Below, one piece after another: positions 18,231 through 26,757 of a DNA stretch of 39,157 bases (positions within the stretch are counted from its first letter, which is position 1; each line of letters starts with the position of its first letter). This DNA comes from Okeania sp. SIO2B3 (GTDB taxonomy: Bacteria; Cyanobacteriota; Cyanobacteriia; Cyanobacteriales; Microcoleaceae). The stretch is taken from contig NZ_JAAHGH010000074.1 in the NCBI RefSeq assembly GCF_010672525.1, positions 1-39,157 of the forward strand. Direction: 5' to 3'. Under the pieces are notes generated by a model, which was given only the letters and a program-made list of their open reading frames with translations, was not told the origin of the DNA and did not search any database. The translations under genes were made by a program, and so were the position numbers.

Positions 18231-18827
18231 ATGGGTGATCGGCAGAGAATAAACAATATTATGAGAGCGCTGCAAGAGGGAACAGAAAGCGTTCGTAGAA
18301 ATCCGAGCGAGCAGAACTACCGTAAAGCGCTATCAGACATTGAAAGAGCAGGGAAAAAATCAAATTTTTGGTCTTGGGTAATCGGATGGGCAATCTTGGG
18401 AGGAATAGCCTTGAATGCTTTTAATGGATCGGAAAGTCAGCCAAGAGTAAATATAACAGATCTAGACATTTACCATAATGTCAGCAGTTCATCAGGGAAA
18501 AACATAAAAATGGTTCTTGACTTTGACACTGCCAACATCAAAAACTATAGTTGCACAGCCATTGCTTACTTCTACTATAAAAATGGCATAAAGGTAAGAA
18601 GCAATATCCTGGGCTATCGAACAAGAGATGGTCAATTATCAAGCAGCAAGGATTTTCGCCCTAGGTACGAAGATAGTAAAGACAATAATTTGACTCTCTA
18701 TATTCCCAACAAGTATTTCCGTCCTGGAAGTTACAAGGTAGATGTAACAACATACTGTGGGAACAAGTTTCTAGGGAATACCAAAACTTTTAATTTTACG
18801 AAATACCTTGAAAATTCCACACGATAA
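18231..18827 (+). CDS. Membrane-anchored beta-domain protein, last gene of the cluster
   Basis: A 198-aa protein: charged cytoplasmic N terminus (1-45), one TM helix (about 47-64, FWSWVIGWAILGGIALNAF), then a beta-rich domain (about 72-190) with ITDLDIYHNVS, TAIAYFYYKNG, YRTRDGQLSSSKDFRPRYED, LTLYIPNKYFRPGSYKVDV and a Cys-containing YCGNKF. The positively charged N terminus suggests the beta domain is periplasmic. From memory, the YFY..NG / DGQ.S..xxF.P.Y / L.IP motif pattern is a stand-alone or fused beta-sandwich seen in various bacterial proteins; the name escapes me. GGAG precedes the ATG. It is not related to the three paralogues and may be their membrane partner. Confidence 0.7.
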   Translation: MGDRQRINNIMRALQEGTESVRRNPSEQNYRKALSDIERAGKKSNFWSWVIGWAILGGIALNAFNGSESQPRVNITDLDIYHNVSSSSGKNIKMVLDFDTANIKNYSCTAIAYFYYKNGIKVRSNILGYRTRDGQLSSSKDFRPRYEDSKDNNLTLYIPNKYFRPGSYKVDVTTYCGNKFLGNTKTFNFTKYLENSTR

Positions 18828-18880
18828 CGTATTGGTTAACGAAAGGCGATCGCTCCCTCATCTCCCAACTCTTAAACAAT

Positions 18881-18932
18881 AGCGATCGCTCGTTCCCAAA
18901 CAAACCATATTTTATGAGCGATCGCTTTTTTA
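18881..18932 (+). terminator. HIP1-built terminator-like structure
   Basis: agcgatcgct at 18881-18890 can pair with the identical self-complementary agcgatcgct at 18917-18926, which runs directly into six T. A third HIP1 site lies at 18846-18853. It sits between the four-gene cluster and the toxin-antitoxin genes and would end the first transcript. Confidence 0.5.
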
Positions 18933-19001
18933 TGGTCTGATAGAATAGTTTGAAAAGAATCTATAAATGGTATAATTAGTTAATAACTAAAGGAGGTACT
19001 C

Positions 19002-19289
19002 ATGCAGCAAATTCAGATTGTGTTGCCAGACGAACTAGCATTTTCTTTAAAGGAAAAATGGGGCAATTTAGAACGTAAATTAATGGAAATAATTGTAGTA
19101 GAAGCTTATCGCGAAGGTTCTATTAGTAGTGGTAAATTACGAGAACTATTAGGTTTCTCTACTATTTTAGAAGCTGATAAATTTCTGAAAGCTAAAGGAG
19201 TCGATTTAGATTACGATGAAGAAGATTTTATTGCCGATCGCCAAACCCACGAACAACTAGAAAAAGAAGGGAAATTAAAGAGGTTATGA
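19002..19289 (+). CDS. UPF0175 family antitoxin-like protein
   Basis: A 95-aa protein: short N-terminal strand (QQIQIVLPDELAFSLKEKWG), then helices with EIIVVEAYREGSISSGKLRE, LLGFSTILEADKFLKAKGVD, and an acidic tail (LDYDEEDFIADRQTHEQLEK). GSISSGKLRELLGFS is typical of UPF0175, usually paired with a DUF3368 PIN-like protein. A perfect AAGGAGG lies eight bases before the ATG. Its stop overlaps the next start (ATGA). The N-terminal region should bind DNA at its own promoter and the C-terminal tail should wrap the toxin; this is family-based inference. Confidence 0.88.
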   Translation: MQQIQIVLPDELAFSLKEKWGNLERKLMEIIVVEAYREGSISSGKLRELLGFSTILEADKFLKAKGVDLDYDEEDFIADRQTHEQLEKEGKLKRL

Positions 19290-19756
19290 TTGTTGTGTCA
19301 GATACCTCGCCAATTTGTTATTTACTACTTATTGGTGAAATTAAACTGCTGCCTCAACTTTACGGTCAAGTTCTAATTCCTCGAATAGTTCAACAAGAAT
19401 TATCAGACGAGCGATCGCCTATTGCTGTCAAAAATTGGATTGAAAAACCTCCCCAATGGTTAATAATTCAAGACGTGACTGTTCCTGTGGACAAGGATTT
19501 AGAGTCGCTTGATGCAGGAGAAAAAGCAGCTATTATTTTAGCACTTCAGGAAAGAGCAAATTTAATTCTCATTGATGAGACTTTAGGCAGAAAGGTTGCC
19601 CGCAATAAAGGATTGAGGGTAACTGGATTACTTGGTGTTTTGGATCGAGCTGCCCAACAAAATTTAGTAGATTTTCCCAAAACTATTGCTGCTCTTAAAG
19701 GAACTACCTTTCGTGCTTCATCAAGGTTAATTGAGTATCTTTTAAGCCAGTATTAA
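19286..19756 (+). CDS. DUF3368 PIN-like toxin
   Basis: A 156-aa predicted ribonuclease of the PIN fold. Conserved acids are visible at Asp6 (VVSDTSPI), Glu38 (IVQQEL), Glu79 (LDAGEKAAI) and Asp97 (LILIDETLGRKVA), matching the expected metal-binding set of the family. LGVLDRAAQQNLV and a helical C terminus complete the domain. It overlaps the antitoxin by four bases, the usual type II arrangement with antitoxin first. All catalytic acids are present, so the toxin looks intact. Confidence 0.88.
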   Translation: MIVVSDTSPICYLLLIGEIKLLPQLYGQVLIPRIVQQELSDERSPIAVKNWIEKPPQWLIIQDVTVPVDKDLESLDAGEKAAIILALQERANLILIDETLGRKVARNKGLRVTGLLGVLDRAAQQNLVDFPKTIAALKGTTFRASSRLIEYLLSQY

Positions 19757-19770
19757 CACGCAAGCTCTAC

Positions 19771-21606
19771 TTATCTTAAACCTAACCACCGTAAAATAGG
19801 AACGATCACATAATGACTCACACCCAAACAAAAACCACCAATGCAACCTAACAAACTGAAAAAAGTTATACTTGCAAAAAATTCCTGTAAATCAGGTTGA
19901 TTTTGATTAACAACACTAAACTGTAAAAATAAATCTGGAAAATTATTTAATTGCTCCAAACCAAAAAAAACTATCGCCGTCAAACTAGCAACTATCAAAG
20001 CATAAATAAAATTATGCTTTCTTAAACCAAGTCCTAGAGTAATAACACCAGTAGCTACCCCCACAGATAATTTACCCATAATTTCTAGGATAATTAAATC
20101 TTCTTTTGTCGTATAGACACTACTGCCAACTTGAGAAAATTGCCAACATAACCCACCCAAAATGTAACCAATAATTCCCAGAAATGCAGCCAACCCATAA
20201 CGACGACGTTGACCTAAACCTCCCACATCCGTTAAACCAACTCCCGTTCCCAAACCAGCTAAACCAAAGACAAGTATTTCCGGACCAATATTTAGGGGAA
20301 CATCCCACACAAGAAAAATCAGATTCGTAAATATACTAGCGAGGCGATCGCCTATTCCTGACCAATAAGCAAAAATTAATCCGAATGTTGCCCCAATGCT
20401 CCCCCCAACTGCCCCCAATACCATTTCCCAAATTGTATCTACACAAGCTGAAACTATTTGATGAAAAATTTTAGATAGGGTAAAAAATAACCTATTAATA
20501 TTCTCACTGAGATTTTTCAACTGAGCTATTAATAAATTTTTAACAGTTGTAGCTAATGTAGCTAAGGAATATATTCTCAGAGACCTCTTTTGCCGTCGAT
20601 AAATTTTAGCTAAACGGACTTGCACTTCTGCTGCTGTTGCTGGTCGTTGGGCCGCATCTAAGCTCACCATATCATCAAGTAAGTTAGCCAAAGCTGGATG
20701 AACTGGCTTAAGTTGACGCCACTTTAGCTTACCTGTTAGAGGATCTTCCAATTCTGCTGGATATTGACCAGTTAGTAAATGAATGCAAGTACGGCCCAAA
20801 GCATAAAAATCTGTAAATGGGCCTATTTCACTTCCATTAATTTGTTCTGGAGGGCTATATCCAGGAGATACTAATCTAGTTGTGCTGCGTTTTGCTACAG
20901 TTTCTCTAGGTTGGATTCTATAATCACTAATTTGTTTCACCCCACCGAAGTCAATTATGACCAGTTGACCTCTTTTTTTTCGTTGATGATGAAAAGAATA
21001 GGATAAAGAAGATTTTGTCAAAGTTGAAGGTTGGATTTCCCGCAACATTAAATTAGAAGGTTTGATGTCCCTGTGAATAATTTTCCGGCGGTGTAATTCC
21101 CATAAAATTTCTACAGCTTGGGAAAGCCAATTGATTACATAGAAATCTGGACATCCTTGGGGATATTGTTCCAGAATTTCTTCTAGGGTACAACCATCAA
21201 TTTTTTCCATGACCAGGCATGGGAGAAACCATTGACTAGAGTGGCCCACTGCTGGCTGACGATTTCGCTTGCGTAGATGAAAATAGTCTCCTGTTTCGAC
21301 TCTAGGAATACCTGAATGACGCATACTGGCAAGTATCCACGCTTCTTGGTCGAATAGTTCGAGTGCTTTGGGAGAGCTTTCCAATAATACTTTCAGAATA
21401 CGTTCGGTTTGAGTTTTTTGGTCCCAAATAATGTAGATTTTCGCAAATCCACCAGCGCTTAATTTTCGCAGGGGAATATAGCGATCGTTAAGTAGAAGTG
21501 GGGTTCCACAACTTTGACAAAAGTTATTTCCCCATGCCTGGATTGGACTTAGACAATGGGGGTTGATACAGTGGACTTTTGATAAAACAGACTGATGTAC
21601 AGTCAT
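19771..21606 (-). CDS. Membrane Ser/Thr protein kinase with N-terminal zinc ribbon
   Basis: A 611-aa eukaryote-like kinase. Residues 13-33 carry four Cys (C13, C18, C30, C33) in a zinc-ribbon pattern. The kinase domain runs from about 43 to 330: glycine loop LSAGGFAKIYI, Lys72, Glu88, HRDIKPSN (178-185, catalytic Asp180), IDFGG (218-222), SPGYSPPEQINGSEIGPFTD and DFYALGRTCIHLLTG. An inserted basic segment (about 190-214) separates the catalytic and DFG loops. The C-terminal third (about 380-611) has four or five hydrophobic segments rich in Gly (GAVGGSIGATFGLIFAYWSG, LAAFLGIIGYILGGLCW), so it sits in the membrane with no extracellular sensor evident. Its targets are unknown. It converges with the toxin gene (14 bp apart). 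Confidence 0.88.
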   Translation of the reverse strand: MTVHQSVLSKVHCINPHCLSPIQAWGNNFCQSCGTPLLLNDRYIPLRKLSAGGFAKIYIIWDQKTQTERILKVLLESSPKALELFDQEAWILASMRHSGIPRVETGDYFHLRKRNRQPAVGHSSQWFLPCLVMEKIDGCTLEEILEQYPQGCPDFYVINWLSQAVEILWELHRRKIIHRDIKPSNLMLREIQPSTLTKSSLSYSFHHQRKKRGQLVIIDFGGVKQISDYRIQPRETVAKRSTTRLVSPGYSPPEQINGSEIGPFTDFYALGRTCIHLLTGQYPAELEDPLTGKLKWRQLKPVHPALANLLDDMVSLDAAQRPATAAEVQVRLAKIYRRQKRSLRIYSLATLATTVKNLLIAQLKNLSENINRLFFTLSKIFHQIVSACVDTIWEMVLGAVGGSIGATFGLIFAYWSGIGDRLASIFTNLIFLVWDVPLNIGPEILVFGLAGLGTGVGLTDVGGLGQRRRYGLAAFLGIIGYILGGLCWQFSQVGSSVYTTKEDLIILEIMGKLSVGVATGVITLGLGLRKHNFIYALIVASLTAIVFFGLEQLNNFPDLFLQFSVVNQNQPDLQEFFASITFFSLLGCIGGFCLGVSHYVIVPILRWLGLR

Positions 21607-22324
21607 CTACGAGTTAGGTATAGATTGAGGACAATGGGAAAATTATTTATATTTTTACATTTTCACACATATATAGCAGGCAACAGGTAACAGGTCATTT
21701 CAGTTATCAGTTATCAGTTATCAGTTATCAGTTGTAACTAGGTCTAACTATTTTTATTTTGCGGACAAAAATGCAAGTTAAATGTAGATTGCTTAACTTC
21801 GATCATGGTAGTAGTTATCGATAGAAAGGTGCTGAATAATTAGCGCTGTTGAAAAATTAATTTACCGATTTTTTCTGGTATTAAATACTTATTTTTTCTA
21901 GAAAAAGTAATTATATTATTTTGATACTACTAATAATTACTACATAAAATTAGAGTCAAATTTTCCCGATCAGTTAGCTACTATAATCTTACACTTTTGG
22001 TGAATCTATCATTTGTTTACTGATAACTGATAACTGATAACTGATAACTGAAATAACGATCCCCTGTACTTGTTCAATATTTAATCTTGGATAATTAAGA
22101 TTATTTTTATGTTGCATATCTGTGTTTTTTTGTCAATGAGCAATTATTCACTTGATTTATTGGCAATGACTATTATTTGAAAATTAACAAATGTAACAAA
22201 TAGATTAAAAAAAGTTATTAATAAAAAAATAATCTTTAAAGTAGAAAAGTTCTAATTCTTGATATTATCTAAAATAGTATGCTGTATAGCAGAAAGAAGT
22301 GAATAGATTCTTAGGAAAGAATAT
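21607..22324. promoter_or_regulatory. Upstream region of the Rubisco operon
   Basis: About 0.7 kb with no gene, between divergent kinase and rbcL. The kinase promoter must lie near its start and the rbcL promoter near the other end. A TTGATA (22259-22264) and an AT-rich follow-up are possible promoter parts, and aggaaagaat is the rbcL Shine-Dalgarno. The middle holds an inverted pair of 7-bp tandem tracts. I cannot identify a CcmR/CmpR or RbcR site by eye. Confidence 0.5.
21695..22055. repeat. Inverted pair of period-7 tracts flanking 280 bp
   Basis: Left arm 21695-21733: tcatttcagttatcagttat repeated on. Right arm 22018-22055 is its inverse (gataactgataactgataa, ending ctgaaataac). The arms are complementary over more than 30 bases, including the non-repeat ends, so they are one repeat in two orientations, not simple slippage. 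Confidence 0.75.
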
Positions 22325-23755
22325 ATGAGTTACGCTAAAACACAAACTCAGTCTAAGTCTGGGTATCAGGCTGGAGTAAAAGACTATAAACTAACTTATT
22401 ACACCCCTGATTACATACCAAAAGATACAGATGTTCTGGCAGCCTTCCGTATGACTCCTCAGCCTGGAGTTCCTCCAGAAGAAGCTGGTGCTGCGGTAGC
22501 TGCTGAATCTTCTACTGGTACTTGGACAACAGTATGGACTGACTTGTTGACTGACCTCGATCGCTACAAAGGTCGTTGCTATGATATTGAATCAGTTCCT
22601 GGTGAAGATAATCAATACATTTGCTATGTGGCCTATCCTCTAGATTTATTTGAGGAAGGTTCTGTAACTAATATGTTGACCTCTATTGTAGGTAACGTAT
22701 TTGGTTTCAAAGCATTACGAGCGCTACGTCTGGAAGATATGCGGATTCCAGTAGCTTATCTCAAGACTTTTGAAGGTCCTCCTCACGGTATTACTGTAGA
22801 ACGTGACAAATTAAATAAGTATGGTCGTCCTCTATTAGGTTGTACTATTAAGCCTAAGTTGGGTCTATCTGCTAAGAACTACGGTAGAGCAGTTTATGAA
22901 TGCTTGCGCGGTGGTTTAGACTTCACAAAGGATGACGAAAATATTAACTCTCAGCCTTTCATGCGTTGGCGCGATCGCTTCCTGTTTGTACAAGAAGCTA
23001 TTGAAAAGGCCCAAGCTGAAACTGGTGAAATTAAGGGCCACTACCTCAACGTAACTGCCCCCACCGTTGAACAAATGATGGAGCGTGCTGAGTTTGCTAA
23101 GGAAATTGGCACTCCAATCATCATGCACGACTACCTAACTGGTGGATTTACTGCAAATACAACTTTGGCCAAGTGGTGTCGTCGTAACGGTGTGTTATTA
23201 CACATCCACCGTGCAATGCACGCTGTAATTGACCGTCAGAAAGCTCACGGTATTCACTTCCGCGTGTTGGCTAAGTGCTTGAGAATGTCTGGTGGAGACC
23301 ACCTACACTCTGGTACTGTTGTTGGTAAGCTCGAAGGTGAAAAAGGTATCACTATGGGCTTTGTTGACCTAATGCGTGAAGACCACATCGAGCAAGACCG
23401 CGAACGTGGTATTTACTTCACTCAAGATTGGGCATCCATGCCTGGTGTAATGCCAGTTGCTTCTGGTGGTATCCACGTTTGGCATATGCCAGCTCTGGTT
23501 GAAATCTTTGGTGATGATTCTTGCTTACAATTCGGTGGTGGTACTTTGGGCCACCCTTGGGGTAATGCTCCTGGTGCAACTGCTAACCGTGTAGCTCTAG
23601 AAGCTTGTATCCAAGCTCGTAACGAAGGTCGTAACCTATTCAAAGAAGGTGGCGATGTAATTCGTGAAGCTGCTAAGTGGTCTCCTGACTTGGCCGTTGC
23701 TTGCGAACTATGGAAAGAAATCAAGTTCGAGTTCGAGGCAATGGATACCCTCTAA
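22325..23755 (+). CDS. rbcL: Ribulose bisphosphate carboxylase large chain, form IB
   Basis: Fixes CO2 onto RuBP, in the carboxysome. The 476-aa length is standard. Visible active-site elements are GCTIKPKLG (Lys176), [17 protein letters not shown] (Lys202 is the carbamylated lysine, with Asp204 and Glu205 as Mg ligands), [31 protein letters not shown] (loop 6 Lys), [14 protein letters not shown] and [17 protein letters not shown]. Codon use is smoother and richer in C at third positions than in neighbouring accessory genes, as expected for a highly expressed gene. ATG 22325 follows aggaaagaat. First gene of rbcL-rbcX-rbcS; spaced 138 bp from rbcX. Confidence 0.99.
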   Translation: MSYAKTQTQSKSGYQAGVKDYKLTYYTPDYIPKDTDVLAAFRMTPQPGVPPEEAGAAVAAESSTGTWTTVWTDLLTDLDRYKGRCYDIESVPGEDNQYICYVAYPLDLFEEGSVTNMLTSIVGNVFGFKALRALRLEDMRIPVAYLKTFEGPPHGITVERDKLNKYGRPLLGCTIKPKLGLSAKNYGRAVYECLRGGLDFTKDDENINSQPFMRWRDRFLFVQEAIEKAQAETGEIKGHYLNVTAPTVEQMMERAEFAKEIGTPIIMHDYLTGGFTANTTLAKWCRRNGVLLHIHRAMHAVIDRQKAHGIHFRVLAKCLRMSGGDHLHSGTVVGKLEGEKGITMGFVDLMREDHIEQDRERGIYFTQDWASMPGVMPVASGGIHVWHMPALVEIFGDDSCLQFGGGTLGHPWGNAPGATANRVALEACIQARNEGRNLFKEGGDVIREAAKWSPDLAVACELWKEIKFEFEAMDTL

Positions 23756-23776
23756 GTCTGTTTTTGAGATGTGAGA

Positions 23777-23861
23777 TTTTAGATTTTAGATGGCAATTAT
23801 GAAATAGATATGTCACACTTGTCAGCTAAGGATTTGATCGATCCTCAATCTAAAATCTAAA
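23777..23861 (+). promoter_or_regulatory. Inverted repeat in the rbcL-rbcX spacer
   Basis: tttagattttagat (23778-23791) is complementary to atctaaaatctaaa (23848-23861), a 14-bp stem with a 56-nt loop. There is no U tract, so rather than stopping transcription it may protect the rbcL 3' end or set an rbcL/rbcX ratio after processing (inference). Confidence 0.5.
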
Positions 23862-23893
23862 GTCTAACAACAATATTCAGGCTGGGGTCAAAA

Positions 23894-24274
23894 ATGGATA
23901 TTAAAAAAGTTGCGAAAGATACTGCAAAGGTACTGACGAGCTACCTGACCTATCAAGCTGTGCGGACTGTAACTGCTCAGTTACGAGAGACAAACCCTCC
24001 CTTAGCAATTTGGTTAAGTGGTTTTTCCTCAACAGGCAAAATTCAAGATGGAGAAGCTTATCTACAAGAGTTGTTCCAAGAAAATAAAGAATTAGCATTT
24101 AGAGTGATGACCGTTCGAGAGCATTTAGCAGAGGAAGTAGCTGAGTATTTACCAGAGATGCTTCGCAGTGGCATTCAAAAAGATAATATGGAACATCGCC
24201 GTCGGTATCTGGAAAAGATAACGCAACTGGAAATAGCAGACCCTAGTTTAGATCCAGAGCAACAAACAGATTAG
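23894..24274 (+). CDS. rbcX: RuBisCO assembly chaperone
   Basis: A 126-aa dimeric chaperone that grips the C-terminal peptide of RbcL and helps form the L8 core before small subunits bind. The N terminus (VAKDTAKVLTSYLTYQAVRT) and VTAQLRETNPPLAIWLSGFS form the groove helices; AYLQELFQENKELAFRVMTV and REHLAEEVAEYLPEMLRSGI are the conserved later helices. Length fits the family. It lies between rbcL and rbcS, the usual cyanobacterial order. The start ATG has a modest Shine-Dalgarno (ctggggtc). Confidence 0.96.
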   Translation: MDIKKVAKDTAKVLTSYLTYQAVRTVTAQLRETNPPLAIWLSGFSSTGKIQDGEAYLQELFQENKELAFRVMTVREHLAEEVAEYLPEMLRSGIQKDNMEHRRRYLEKITQLEIADPSLDPEQQTD

Positions 24275-24391
24275 CCACGAAAATTTGCGGTTAAAAATTC
24301 CTCCACGGAGAGACCGGGGGGCTGAGATATAAAATCTTGATTGATTTAAAATTCAGCTTCCTTGCACATTTATTCAACAGTAAAAAAATCA

Positions 24392-24727
24392 ATGAGAACA
24401 TTACCAAAAGAGCGTCGTTACGAAACCCTTTCCTATTTGCCTCCTCTGAGTGCTCAACAAATTAGTCAGCAACTTGAGTACATTTTGGATCAGGGTTTCA
24501 TCGCTGGTGTAGAATTTAGTGAGTCTTCTGCACCAGAAATGCACTACTGGACTTTGTGGAAGTTACCTCTATTCCATGCTAAAACAGTTCAAGAAGTTTT
24601 AAGTGAGATCGATGCTTGCCGTTCTGAAAATCCTGATTGCTTTATTCGCGTGATGGGTTTTGATAACGTGAAGCAGTGTCAAGTATTGAGCTTCATCGTA
24701 CACAAGCCTAATCAAAGAAGATACTAA
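24392..24727 (+). CDS. rbcS: Ribulose bisphosphate carboxylase small chain
   Basis: Caps the L8 core to give L8S8. The 111-aa length is typical of cyanobacterial RbcS without a transit peptide. It begins [20 protein letters not shown], then [40 protein letters not shown] and [20 protein letters not shown]. An upstream TTG would add ten residues, but the ATG at 24392 gives the family start. Last gene of the operon; a hairpin terminator follows 25 bp after the stop. Confidence 0.97.
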   Translation: MRTLPKERRYETLSYLPPLSAQQISQQLEYILDQGFIAGVEFSESSAPEMHYWTLWKLPLFHAKTVQEVLSEIDACRSENPDCFIRVMGFDNVKQCQVLSFIVHKPNQRRY

Positions 24728-24751
24728 ATTCATCACTAAATTAATTTAGTT

Positions 24752-24792
24752 ATAGTGGGGTAGGTAACTTTGTCTGCTCCACTATTTTTTTG
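24752..24792 (+). terminator. Rho-independent terminator of the Rubisco operon
   Basis: atagtgggg (24752-24760) pairs with ctccactat (24777-24785, one G-U) and is followed by a run of T (24786-24791). It is placed 25 bp after rbcS, as expected. Confidence 0.8.
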
Positions 24793-24873
24793 TATCAGTC
24801 CGCTAAATTGTCTAGAATGTAAAGACGTTCCATGGAACCTTTCTGCGGGTTGGAAAAACCAATTTTCAATGAT

Positions 24874-25143
24874 ATAGCAATCTGCGCTGGCTTATGTACA
24901 AATATACAGGAGGTGTCCAATAGCTAAAATCTTATATTGCTTTTTATTCCCCCTGTGGCGTTGGTGATTTGAGGTATGATATTATGTCCGGATAAGAGCA
25001 CGAACAAAAAACTTTCTATTTCTGCTACTCTTTCTTCTTCTTTCTTCCCTCCTAACTCCTAAATAATTAAGATTAATATCATACCCGCGCTTTACCAACG
25101 CTCCCCCTGTTGCCTTCCGGAGCTGTTGCCTCTGCACAACTGC
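24874..25143 (+). repeat. Dispersed repeat (ATAGC...GCGCACAGCGCTAT family), interrupted
   Basis: atagcaatctgcgctgg at the left and the shared inner sequence gtccaatagctaaaatctta match the repeats at 26885-27011 and 37147-37293. Its poly-T/ttattcccc part is split by the GGCGTTGGT element; the rest (ccctgttgcc, then a degenerate end near tctgcacaac) resumes after 25101. Confidence 0.65.
24957..25101 (+). repeat. 145-bp MITE with 9-bp target duplication, nested
   Basis: Ends ggcgttggtg and accaacgc are inverted. A second inner inverted pair, ggtatgatatta / taatatcatacc, extends the fold. The flanks carry identical tccccctgt (24948-24956 and 25102-25110), a 9-bp target duplication, and outside it the interrupted host repeat continues. 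A related copy is at 30477-30723. Confidence 0.85.
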
Positions 25144-25199
25144 TGACTGACTAGAAAGACAAAATTAGCGAAATTCTAAATCCTTACCTGATTTTTTAA

Positions 25200-25418
25200 A
25201 TGAAAACTCAATACAAATATCCAGAGAACTTGAAATCTTCTGAGAGCGATCGTCATTCGCCACAGAATCAGAAACTTGTCGCTCCGCCACTCAATGATAA
25301 GTTTTACGCTGAGAGTTATGAATTACGCAAAGCTGCTTTGACTATGACAGTTGCGGCCATTGAGTGGTTCCGCAATAATGTTACAGTATTACTGGAAGGA
25401 AATTATAGTGCTCTGTGA
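25200..25418 (+). CDS. Small hypothetical protein
   Basis: A 72-aa frame with a polar N terminus (KTQYKYPENLKSSESDRHSP) and a helical, more hydrophobic second half (YELRKAALTMTVAAIEWFRN). Not recognised. No Shine-Dalgarno. It sits between repeat-laden segments downstream of rbcS and may be the remains of a longer gene; the second half looks protein-like, hence moderate confidence. Confidence 0.4.
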   Translation: MKTQYKYPENLKSSESDRHSPQNQKLVAPPLNDKFYAESYELRKAALTMTVAAIEWFRNNVTVLLEGNYSAL

Positions 25419-25548
25419 AAATCACCGGATGGTGAATTGTGGAACGGCTCACGGGGTGACAAGCTAGTTGAAAGCTATATTTAGAGAAAATTTTGCGTTT
25501 TGAAACTGAAGAATACTTCAACATCAAGGGAACGCTGGCTTGAGAATA

Positions 25549-25611
25549 GATGGGGGGTGTGGTGCGTTCGCGGAGCTTTGCGTTACTCTGTAGCGCACCA
25601 CACCCCCCATC
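25549..25611. repeat. Perfect 18-bp hairpin
   Basis: gatggggggtgtggtgcg (25549-25566) is exactly complementary to cgcaccacaccccccatc (25594-25611), loop 27 nt. The loop contains a gcggagctttgcg motif also seen in the transposase relic near 26379-26391. No U tract, so not a simple terminator; likely a repetitive palindrome. Confidence 0.75.
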
Positions 25612-25769
25612 CGTATTGAATAACAGTTCAAGTAAAATCGCCAACAATATTAGAAAAAAAGTCACTCTTATTAATTTTAATTAATCATAAAAAATCAAAT
25701 ATTGTACAGCGTATTAATCTTTAACATCGCTTTAATTCCTTTTCGATAATAGGGTGATTTATGAGGATT

Positions 25770-26730
25770 TCACCTCATTAAGTTTTCTACCCATTCTTGG
25801 ATGAAATCATCAGATAATGTCCAAGAAATGCCAGATAATCCAAGCCAAAAGCTACTGTTTATTCTCTCTATCCTGCCTCTTTCATTCCTTCTTTATATAT
25901 ATTTTTTAATCCCTTTATTTTTGATTTTTCCCCTTTAAATTAACTAATTGTGTAAGAAATAGCTATCAGTAAAATTAAATTATTTAATCTAGTTTCATTT
26001 GCTTTTGCACCTTCAAGATTGTAACCTCCACTTTGACAATCTTTGAACATGGCCTCAATTCCCATTCTTTGACTATATACTTTATTAATTTTCTGTATCG
26101 GAAGATAAATTACTAATAATGTACCAGGTTTCTAATATATTTTTCTGGTTTCTTTGGCGCTTTTTATATATCAATAAATTTCGGAGGCAAACTTGCTTGA
26201 TTTGAGTTATTTTTTGATTTAATAATAATTTTTTTGAGCCGACATTTACTTTTAATTGTTGTACTTGATAATACTTAGTACCACCCTTGATTTGAGTTGT
26301 TTTTCTTTGTCTAAATGCAAAATATAGATGTTTTTGACGATAATTTTTCAACCAATATGATCAATGAATATTATGTTAGCGGAGCTTTGCGGAGCGCAAA
26401 ACTCTCTATCTCCTACTAAAATTCGTTGATATTTCTTCAACAATATTAACATAGGGCGAATTACTGCTTGTTTTTCTGTGAGATTACTTGCACCTTTATG
26501 ACTTAAAATCTTCCAGTATATAGGTAATGCTCTTTTTTTACACACTACACTTATCATTAATATATTGATATTTTGCCACTGGGTTCTGTCTAAAACCAAA
26601 ACTAATTCTGATGGTGATCAAAGCAGTTTATCTATCATAATCTTGACCAAAGGGAACCGAAATATAGGTAAACTTAATTTTTTTAAGATTAAAAATCTTT
26701 GTATATGTTTTCGACGACTTTCAGGTTGAA
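25770..26730 (-). pseudogene. IS4-type transposase relic
   Basis: Reading the minus strand, pieces of one transposase appear in order across several frames: an N-terminal ESRRKHIQRFLILKK, then LVLDRTQWQNINILMIS and ALPIYWKILSHKGASNLTEK, VGDREFCAP (DDE region), then after a frame break RQRKTTQIKG, then QRMGIEAMFKDCQSGGYNLE (acidic Glu and Y...(R)/K signature) and a C-terminal SSFWLGLSGISWTLSDDFIQ. Several frameshifts, plus a short repeat (gcggagctttgcggagcgc, about 26379-26398), have killed it. I see no clean terminal inverted repeats. The family call (IS4-like, common in cyanobacteria) rests on the LDRTQW and GIEAMFKD motifs. Confidence 0.8.
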
Positions 26731-26757
26731 TTGCTAGGGGATGCTAGGAGCAGATAA

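Noticed and set aside
21695-22055. Iteron/replication origin from the period-7 tracts
   Set aside because: The same tract occurs in several unrelated spacers; there is no dnaA, DnaA boxes or replication gene nearby.
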